Positions 56,668 through 64,000 of a DNA stretch of 64,000 nucleotides are shown here, one piece after another. This DNA is from Hymenopus coronatus (Eukaryota > Arthropoda > Insecta > Mantodea > Hymenopodidae), in the NCBI GenBank assembly GCA_030762935.1, contig CM060899.1, positions 60,872,501 to 60,936,500 of the forward strand, given 5' to 3'. The notes under the pieces are model-generated. The model did not search any database and was not told where the DNA came from. It saw only the letters and a program-made list of their open reading frames with translations. Numbering within the stretch: the first letter of the stretch is position 1; each line of letters opens with the position of its first letter. Made by a program: the position numbers and the translations under genes.

Positions 56668-57350
56668 AGAAAAGAAAAGCTCGTGTGTCTGTGAGCACAA
56701 CTCAGAAACGAAGTCGGTAATATACTAAAATTGGTTCTTAGGTTTAGTATATTACAAGGACGTGACACGAAGATTTTGAGGAAAAGCCTCCCTTCACAAA
56801 CTACCTTTTACATGGAAAAAATTTCGAACGTTTTTATTTTCTGCAAAATGGCTGTAACGATTTTGGTTAAAATACCGCATATTAGAGATATTTACACGAC
56901 AAATATAATGCATATCTTGAATTTTCTGAGAATATCCTCGAAAGACCTGTTTAGTTTTGGGTGAATTTTGCTGGATTTTGGTTAACTGGTAAACCGTAAG
57001 CGGTAGACAAAACTTGCTACTGTAGAGCTCGTTGAAACACACAATTTTTGTGATACACATTTTTTTCGTAGACTTGCCATTTTTGAGATATTCCTTGTTA
57101 TTGGTTTCTCATACAGGAATTTGTCAACTCCTGGCATTGCAAAGAAACTGATTTCATCCTCAAGAGAACCAGCTTTTAAAAGATTTGAATATTGTTTTAG
57201 CCCAGTATATTCCCATTTACCCTAGTACAAGGAACTAAATAATCAGACCGTTTCTGCTGTTTTAGCATGAAGTGGATAGAAAAATAAGCTTATTAGCTAT
57301 AATTTCTTACAGAGATATAGAAAAAGTCATGTGAATGTAACACATCAGAT
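56668..57350 (-). mobile_element. HER copy lacking its hairpin end
   Basis: CTCGTGTGTCTGTGAGCACA through GAATGTAACACATCAGATTTT. Confidence 0.8.
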
Positions 57351-57472
57351 TTTATTAATGGTCCTCAAAACATGCATTTCCGGTAAAATTACTGTGCCGA
57401 ATTTTGGGTGTAGTACAATACCTTCTCTATCTACTTATACGTGTACATACATGCTAGAGGAAGTACAAAAGT
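57351..57472 (+). mobile_element. HER hairpin-side fragment
   Basis: GGTCCTCAAAACATGCATTT through ACATACATGCTAGAGGAAGT. It follows a minus copy at the T-tract, the same nested arrangement as at 30298. Confidence 0.7.
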
Positions 57473-57489
57473 GTGGAGTAACGAGTTAT

Positions 57490-58302
57490 TACTTTCTCTA
57501 CACGTACTATGTACATAGTGTATAGAGAAGGTATTGTGTTCCTTCCAGAACTTCTACACCGAGATTTCGCCGGAAATACTTATTTTGGGTACTCCTGAAT
57601 TCAAAACAACACATTTTTGGAAACAAAGGTCCTTGCGTGTGTGGACAGCATAGCTCAAAAATGAAAAGACCGTAATATACGTAACTTGGTATTTAAGTTT
57701 GGTATCTTCCAAGGATGCGACTCGGAAGATTTTCAACAAAATCCCCCCACCCCAAACTACCCTTTACATGGAAAAAATTTCGCAAATTTTTACTGTCTCA
57801 AAAATGGCTCTTAACGATTTTGATTAAATCTCTTATATTTAAGATATTTACATGCCAAATAAAATGTATATCTTGAATTCTGTGGGAATAGCCTCTAAAT
57901 ACTTCTTTATTCTGGATGATTGTTATTTAATTTTGCATACCTGGTAAACCGTAACAGATAGACAAGAACTTAGCACACAAAAAAATGTAGAGGACATTAA
58001 AACACACAATTTATGCTGTATACATTTTTTTCGTGGAGTTGATCGTTTTTGAGATATCCATTGTTTTTGGTTTCAGCTTTTAAAAACCTATGCTTTACTC
58101 ATACAGGAATTTGTCAACTCCTGTCCATACAAAGGAACTTCAGTCACACAGCAACCAGCTTTTGACTATCACTTTAACCTATTATTTCTGCTAATTTTTT
58201 CTCGATTAACATGAAGTAAATAGAATCATAAGCTTTTTAACAATAATTTGTTGCAGAGATGTAGAGAAAGTCATGTGAATGGAACACATCAGATTTTTTT
58301 AT
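57490..58302 (-). mobile_element. HER copy, full length
   Basis: Left TTACTTTCTCTACACGTACT with an intact hairpin; right GAATGGAACACATCAGATTTTTTT. Almost no CA/TG expansion. Confidence 0.9.
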
Positions 58303-58304
58303 TG

Positions 58305-58865
58305 GTTTAGTGTGCTGCACGTGTAGGTTTTTGCTTACGCTAAAAGCCTTTCTTGGTCTGAATCAGCACTTTATTATAATGAAGAGCACAACATAACTTT
58401 TGTATTTGGGGCACACTGCTACCAGAATTTTTAAAATTCTATTACTGTATTTCTGATTATGAAAATTAAAATATGCCCTGAGAGAGAAAAGTAGCAGTCT
58501 CGAGCAGGAATTTGTACTTAGAAAACCATTATTTCCCCCCCCCCCCACTGTAATTTTACTTAATGTGCTTAATGCGAAGGGAAGAGGGGTTTGTTTTCGA
58601 CCATTTATACAACACGAGGCAGTGCAATTGCTCGGAAAACTGTCACGATGAACATCCTTATCGATTCTGTTCTCTTTCCAAGTTTGCTGCTTGGCGCTAA
58701 TAACGGTCAATGCAGAAGAATCGACGTGTAACTGTTAACGAATACAAGAAACTGATTTGAACATAGTAAGGGAAGATATTAAATGTACGATAAATCATTA
58801 AGTTGTTTAGATACATTTGAAATTTTGTACCGTACTTTAGAATACTTTACTGGGAAGTCTAAAAC
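58305..58865. other. Unassigned sequence
   Basis: A 115-codon minus frame (58363-58710) has no recognisable domain and spans a C11 run. Not called as a gene. Confidence 0.35.
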
Positions 58866-58867
58866 TC

Positions 58868-58982
58868 TTTACCGAGTACTCCATATGTAAGAGTATAATA
58901 GGTAGAGAAGGAATTGTAGACCACCAAAATTGGATACCGAAATTCCAGCTGCAATACATGTTCTAAGAGTAACCGAAAAAAC
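58868..58982 (-). mobile_element. Diverged HER hairpin-side fragment
   Basis: ACTCTTTACCGAGTACTCCA, then GGTAGAGAAGGAATTGTAGA and TTGGATACCGAAATTCC. Confidence 0.6.
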
Positions 58983-58986
58983 AATA

Positions 58987-59106
58987 ATTACTTTCTCTAC
59001 ACGTACTATGCACATAGTGTACAGAGAAGATATTGTAATGCACCCAAAAATTCGATACCGAGGTTTAAACGGAAATATATGTTTTAGAATCCTATGAATC
59101 CAAAAA
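58987..59106 (-). mobile_element. HER copy, hairpin side, split by nested HER
   Basis: TTACTTTCTCTACACGTACT with hairpin to CCTATGAATCCAAAAAA. It resumes at 59899 after the nested plus copy, and again at 60415 after a SINE fragment. Confidence 0.88.
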
Positions 59107-59895
59107 ATCTAATGTGTTCCTCTACATATCAGCAACACATTATTGTTAAAAAGCTTATGCTTCTAATTACTTCATGCTAATCCAGAAAAAATTAGCAGAA
59201 ATTGTCTTATTACTTGCTTCCTTGTAAGTAGAGGCGAAATAAGGTGGTACCATAGGTTAAAGTGATAAGCCAAAAGCTGGTTGCTATGTATCTGAAGTTC
59301 CTTTGTTTGTATGGACAGGAGTTAACAAGTTCCTGTATGAGAATAGCATAAAGCTGAAACCAGAAACAAGGAATATTTAAAAAACGACCAACTCCACGTA
59401 AAAAATGTATATAACATAAATTGCGAGTTTTAATGTGCTCTACATTTTTTGTGTGGTAAGTTTTTGTCTATCTCTAACGGTTCAGCAGTTGTGCAAAATT
59501 CCGTAAAATTCATTCAGAATAAAGTAGTTTTCAGAGGCTATTCCCAGAAAATTCAAGATATACACGTTATTTGTCAGGTAAATATCTTTAATATACGATA
59601 TTTTAATCAAAATCATTTTAAGAAAAACAGAATTTTTAAAAAAAGTACCCAATAAAGAGTAGATTGGAGTTGGGGATAATGTTCATGACGCATCCTTGGA
59701 AGATACCAAACTTAAATACCAAGATTTGAACGTTTTTGAGCTGTGCTGCCCCCCCCCACACACACGCGGACATTTTTCTAATTTTTTTTTTCGGAGGACC
59801 CAAAACATGTATTTCCAGTGAAATCTCGGTGTCGAATTTTTGGGTGCAATACAATACCTTCTCTATTCATATGTACATAGTAGGTATAGAAAAAG
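59107..59895 (+). mobile_element. HER copy nested in a HER A-tract
   Basis: It begins TCTAATGTGTTCCTCTACAT after ATCCAAAAAA and ends TAGGTATAGAAAAAGT before AAAAAACATTTTCGC. The host copy reads on across it, so both ends are defined. Confidence 0.92.
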
Positions 59896-59898
59896 TAA

Positions 59899-60372
59899 AA
59901 AACATTTTCGCAAAAAGGTCCATGTGTGTGTTTTTGTGAACACGATAACTCAAAAACTAAAAGTCGGTAAAATACCAAACTTGGTATTTAAGTTTAGTAT
60001 CTTCCAGGGTTGCAACACGACGGTTTTGAGAAGAGTCCCTCCACCCCGAACTATCCTGAAACATGGAACTTTTTTAGAACATTTTGATTTTTTCAAAACT
60101 AGCTCTAACGATTTTGATTAAAATATCGTATATTAAAGATATTTACCTGACAAATAAAATGTATATCTTGAATTTCCTGGGAATAGCTTCTGAAGACTAC
60201 TTTATTCTGGATGAAATGTACGGAATTTTGCATAACTGCCAAACCCAAAAGATGGAGAAAAACTTACCATGCTAAAAATTAGAGCACGTCAAAACACACA
60301 ATTTATGTTATATATATTTTTGTCGTGGCGTTGATCGTTTTGGAGATATTTTTTTTTCAGCTCTTTAAAAAA
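59899..60372 (-). mobile_element. HER copy, continuation after the nested copy
   Basis: CATTTTCGCAAAAAGGTCCA through TTTTGGAGATATTTTTTTTT, continuing 58987-59106. Confidence 0.88.
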
Positions 60373-60375
60373 TAA

Positions 60376-60414
60376 TCTTTAACTTGGTTGATCATATCGG
60401 TTAATGAAATTGGT
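60376..60414 (-). mobile_element. SINE family 1 tail fragment
   Basis: TTTAACTTGGTTGATCATAT and GGTTAATGAAATTGGTGAAA are the complement of the family 1 SINE tail (CCAATTTCAT...GATATGACCAACC). It interrupts the HER. Confidence 0.6.
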
Positions 60415-60626
60415 GAAAGAGAACCGTATTGTAAAAGATTTGACTGTCACTTTAGCTTAGTTTATTCCTTTATTTCCCTTCTGTTTATAATGAACTAAGT
60501 AATAAGACCATTTCTGGTAATATTTTTCTTGAATAGTATTGTGCAGATAAAAGAATAATCTTTCATAAGAATAGTTTGTTTGCAGAACAGACAGAGAAAG
60601 TTATGCGAATGTAACACAACAATTCA
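60415..60626 (-). mobile_element. HER copy, family-start end
   Basis: TTGTAAAAGATTTGACTGTC through GCGAATGTAACACAACAATTC. Confidence 0.7.
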
Positions 60627-60831
60627 GGCTATATAAAATATGCCCTCCAGAAATGCAAAATTTGATGAGCTTGAATCACAAAGTTTTATCGCTCTTTCAA
60701 GTGAGTCCAATATGATTATACGGGTTTTGAAAGCAGTATATGTTTTGTCGGAGGCGTACAATATAATTTTAACGTTAAGTCAAATTGAAAAAAGATCTAG
60801 AATCTACCATAACATAAAATTTGTTCTTATA

Positions 60832-60908
60832 TCAAAGCATGTATTTCCGGCGAAATCTCGGTATCGAATTTTTGGATGGAATAGAATATCTTCGCTGCCT
60901 ACCTAGAA

Positions 60909-60912
<4 letters not shown>
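60832..60912 (+). mobile_element. HER hairpin-side fragment
   Basis: AAAGCATGTATTTCCGGCGA through CCTACCTAGAAGGTAAAAA, followed by the long A-tract. Confidence 0.65.

Positions 60913-60958
<46 letters not shown>
60911..60958. repeat. A-tract of about 46 bp
   Basis: A homopolymer joining the end of one HER and the start of the next. The junction type matches other HER boundaries, but expanded. Confidence 0.95.
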
Positions 60959-60962
<4 letters not shown>

Positions 60963-61713
60963 TAATGTTCCATTCACATGTCTACGTGTCTTCCATTCAC
61001 ATGTCTACGTGTCTAGAATAAGTTATTTTTAAAAAGCTTATTCTTCTATTTACTTAATGCTAATCGAGAAGTAGGTTTCATTACTTGCTTCCTTGAAGGC
61101 AAATAAGGGAGTACCATAGGTTAAGGTGATACTCTTTTAAAAGCTGGTTGCTATGTGATTGAAGTACCTTTGTATGGTCAACTCCACGAAAAAAATGTAC
61201 ATAACATAAATTGTGTGTTTTAACGAGATCTACATGTTTTGTGTGAAGTTTTTGCCTATCTCTTAGTTATGTAAAATTCCCCAAAATTCATCCAGAATGA
61301 AGATGTCCTCAGAAGCTATTCCAAGAAAACTATTGGTCATGTAAATATCGTAAATATAAGAGATTTTTGTCAAAATGTTAGAGCCATTTTTGAAAAATCA
61401 ACATTTTCGAAACTTTTTCCACGTAAAGGGTAGTTTGGGGTGGGGGGAATTTTCCTGAAAATCCTCGTGTTGCATCCTTGGAAGATACCGAACATGAATA
61501 CCACGTTTGATATTTAACGGTATTTTCGTTTTTGAGTTATGCTGCCCCCCCCCCCCCACACACACACGGACATTTTTCTAAAAATGCTTTTTTCGGACTC
61601 GCCGGACCCCAAAACACATATTTTCGGTGAAATCTCGACATCGAATTTTTGGGTGTAATACAATACATTCTCTATCCAATATGAACACTGTACATGCGGA
61701 CTAGAAAAAATAA
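60959..61713 (+). mobile_element. HER copy, variant (B) end, with a duplicated 23-mer
   Basis: It starts TCTGTAATGTTCCATTCACA. TTCCATTCACATGTCTACGT is repeated in tandem at 60967-61012. It ends ACATGCGGACTAGAAAAAAT. This is the last HER in the window. Confidence 0.85.
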
Positions 61714-61714
61714 A

Positions 61715-62103
61715 AAGGTGCTGATATAAAATCTATCAATACCCTACTGCCTTTTTACTCAGCAAAACTGAACATTAAACTTTCTTTCAACGGATAAAAG
61801 TGAACAAATTGTCGGTGAGAAAGGGTAGAGCTGCTTCCAGGTAGAAGTAAATTACCACAGTGTCTTTCAATGGATAAAAGTCGGTACTTGGTAAACAAAG
61901 TGGTCACTGAGAAATGTTGGAAGTGCTTCCAGGCAGAAATAAATTACACAGTTACCATGGATCGAGGCTGTTGCAGAATTCCACAGAATAACATATCACC
62001 GTTGCCTGGCAGTACATCTTCATTAGATGAAAATCATCGAGTCACCAAAATGTATGTTGTATAGTGAGGAAGAAATAATGGATTGGGAACACCTTAGGTT
62101 ATG
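61715..62103. other. Unassigned sequence with a short duplication
   Basis: TCTTTCAACGGATAAAAGT (61781) and TCTTTCAATGGATAAAAGT (61862) head two related stretches of about 80 bp, a diverged tandem duplication. No gene recognised. Confidence 0.45.
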
Positions 62104-62105
62104 TA

Positions 62106-63338
62106 CGAGGGCTGTCCTTGAAGTACCCGACCTAACAAAGAAAGCACAATAATGTTGGGGAAAAACATCTTTATTTCCCTACATAGTCTCCTTTCAGCTC
62201 GATACACTTTTCTCAACAATGTTGAATAGCTTCGATTCTCTGTTTATAGTGAGAACTTTCGAGGCTTGCCAAAGTAGCCAGCAACTGCAAATTCCACCTC
62301 TTCGTTGTTAGCAAATCTTCTACCATCAAGCCATTTCTTTAAGTTTTCAGAGGGGGCTAAATCTGGCGAATATGGCGCATGAGGAAGCAATTCGAACTTA
62401 ACTCATTGATTTTGGCCATGGTGATAATGGAAATGTGAACTGGTGCATCGTCTTGATGAAACAAAACTTTCTTTTTCGCTATATGCGGCTGTTTTTGCTC
62501 GATTTCATCACTCAAACGCTGTAACAAGTTCGCATAATATTCGCCATTGATTACTTTTCCTTTTTGAGATAATGAAAATTATCCCGTGTGCGTCTCAAAA
62601 AAACTGACGCCATGACCTTGCCTGCAGATGGAATTGTCTTCACCGATTCTCCCCTTCCAATCCACTGTTTTGATTGTTCCTTCGTCAGGTGTGAAGTGAT
62701 GGACCCAGTTTCATCCATCGTTATGAATAGATGTAAAAACTCATCTTTATTGCAGCGAAACATTGCCAAACACTTGACTGAAACCTCTCCCGACGCTGTT
62801 TTTGTGCACCCACCTTGCACACAACTCTCTCATATCCAAAATGTCAGTCTGTTTGCGATGAATAGAACTTTTTGAAATGCCTGCAAGGTCTGCTAGCTCG
62901 CATATTTTCAGTCGACTCATCCAATACCATTTTGTGGATTTTCTTTACAATTTCTGGACTGGTAACCTAATGTGGTCGACCTTAGGGATGTTCGTCTTGG
63001 CAGTCCGTACGGCCGCGCTTAAACTCTGCCACCCATATTTCACTGTTATAAATGAAGAAGCAAGCTCCCCCAAAGTAGAATTTTGCTCAGTTTTAATATT
63101 AGTTGGACCTTTTAAATGAAAGTATTGTATCACATAACAATGACCAGTTTTATCCATGTTTACAAATTCGCTGAGAGCATTCACTAATGATGGCTGTCAA
63201 ACAAATGTTAAACAATATAAAATCGTCCAACTTCTAACTCGCGCCTTCTAAGGTTAGTACTTTTTACCAATGTTTGAAACAACAACAACAACAACCGCTA
63301 TCTATACGTCAGGTAGGGTACTTCTGCGACAGCCAGTG
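62106..63338 (-). mobile_element. Near full-length mariner, inverted ends and TA flanks
   Basis: The left end is CGAGGGCTGTCCTTGAAGTA and the right end is its diverged inverse, ending GGGTACTTCTGCGACAGCC. TA lies just outside each end (62104-62105 and 63339-63340). The length of about 1.23 kb is normal for mariner. Confidence 0.88.
62150..63158 (-). pseudogene. Dead mariner transposase in the 62106 element
   Basis: From 63158 the minus strand reads MDKTGHCYVIQYFHLKGPTN, then TLGELASSFITVKYG (helix-turn-helix). After frameshifts it reads VKCLAMFRCNKDEFLHLFIT and MDETG, with the invariant Trp of MDETW changed to Gly. It continues KEQSKQWIGRGESVK, SAGKVMASVFLRRTRDNF, NGEYYANLLQRLSDEI and FHQDDAPVHIS (second Asp). 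The third Asp block YSPDLAPS is readable in a shifted frame near 62370, and the C-terminus reads CIELKGDYVGK. Several frameshifts inactivate it. Confidence 0.88.
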
Positions 63339-63344
63339 TACTAC

Positions 63345-63690
63345 ACTTCTTAACTAGTGGTCCAAACCAGATGGGCAATCACATTGAGGAGCCAGAAGGT
63401 CGATGACATATGACTCCTTGGCACAGCTCACTAAGAGCCTTGGCCTACCGCCCGGCCGCTGCGTCCCCCATGTGTAGTATTGGGGGGTGAGACGTGGTCA
63501 GCGCTTCGACTCCCCCCCCCCAGTTAATGCGGTCTTCACGACCTGGAGCCACTACTCTTCCATCAAGTAGCTCTTCAATATGCCCCCCAGGGCCCTCACG
63601 AGGCTGAGTGCACCCCGGTCCAGGTTTCCCGCTTGGCAAGCAGCAACGCTACCACCGCGCTAAGGAGACGACCGTTTGATGAAATATGCT
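63345..63690 (-). mobile_element. Possible SINE, GC-rich
   Basis: On the minus strand, CTTAGCGCGGTGGTAGCG near 63645-63665 resembles a tRNA-type A box. The block to about 63380 is much richer in GC than its surroundings. No clear B box or tail was seen, so the class is tentative. Confidence 0.35.
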
Positions 63691-64000
63691 TCTATAATAA
63701 ACACTTTGAAGTCGAAGAAGTGAAACAAAATGCAGATATTAATTCAAGAATTGCAGCAAATGAGTAATTAAAAGAAATGTAATTCTTATAATAAATAAGA
63801 AGGGCAAACACAAGTTTCATCAGCTTCTGTACTTCCTTACATCTCGCCCGTTGTTTTGCTTTTCCTCCTAGCCACATTTATCATAACTCTCCCTGCTGAC
63901 ATTTCCCTGCACCCCTCCCAATGCACTGCAATGAAACTTTATTACTCTGTCAGTCTCCCGCCCTTCGACCTTCGTATTTTGTCTTGTCTGGCTGAATACG
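63691..64000. other. Unassigned sequence at the window end
   Basis: No gene or repeat recognised. Confidence 0.35.

Noticed and set aside
58363..58710. 115-codon minus frame
   Set aside because: It spans a homopolymer C-run with no motif and no splice support.
640..61713. CRISPR-like or satellite interpretation of the HER copies
   Set aside because: Copies are about 0.8 kb, dispersed in both orientations and nested in other transposons, with defined ends. That is mobile-element behaviour, not a spaced array.
62588..63119. Plus-strand frames of 95 and 80 codons
   Set aside because: They are antisense shadows of the dead mariner transposase at 62150-63158.
19746..64000. Further exons of the phosphatase (SDNIT-type C-terminal motif)
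   Set aside because: I looked for the motif on the plus strand and did not find a convincing exon; it may lie beyond the window.

Overview
This window is eukaryotic, repeat-dominated intronic DNA, most likely from an arthropod and probably a chelicerate (spider-like) genome. The evidence is spliceosomal exons with consensus splice sites, AT-rich introns, tRNA-derived SINEs, several kinds of mariner/Tc1 transposon, non-LTR retrotransposon pieces and a Helitron relic. The chelicerate guess rests on the resemblance of the Tc1 and RNase H fragments to elements I know as common in spiders. It is an inference and cannot be confirmed here.

The only host gene I can support is a PPM/PP2C-type serine/threonine phosphatase on the + strand. 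Two exons, 2887-2980 and 19581-19745, join in phase across a 16.6 kb intron and encode the conserved [13 protein letters not shown] and LACDGLWDF blocks. No other exon of it was recognised, so the rest of the window is probably intron of this gene, or intergenic DNA beyond it.

About half of the window consists of copies of one repeat family, called HER (hairpin-ended repeat) here. A complete copy is about 0.75-0.9 kb. It begins (A)TCTGATGTGTTCC, carries an inner ACTTTCTCTACA motif, often has a (CA)n tract about 170-220 bp before its other end, and finishes in a hairpin ending TAGAGAAAGT that abuts an A-tract. More than 50 complete or partial copies lie in both orientations: tandem, nested in each other, nested in other transposons, and as large palindromes. 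The architecture resembles non-autonomous Helentron/INE-1-like elements, but the class is my inference. Strand for HER is given so that + means the hairpin is at the right-hand end.

Other content by region: a Penelope-like pseudo-LTR with an 11-bp target duplication (1.5-1.9 kb); a deleted DDE transposase (4.0-4.5 kb); a reverse transcriptase tail (5.2-5.6 kb); a complex tandem array (7.7-9.25 kb); a Helitron helicase relic with a CTAG 3' end (9.5-10.4 kb); a MITE (12.0-12.45 kb); a SINE nested in a reverse transcriptase (14.2-15.0 kb); an RNase H relic (15.5-16.55 kb); a fold-back mariner-like element (16.75-17.6 kb); a Tc1 pseudogene (20.1-21.3 kb); a mariner split by a HER (31.2-32.8 kb); tRNA-like SINE pairs (47.7-50.1 kb); a mariner fragment (52.3-52.7 kb); and a near full-length dead mariner with both inverted ends (62.1-63.3 kb). 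I saw no functional transposase, CRISPR array or rRNA, and no tRNA I trust as functional.
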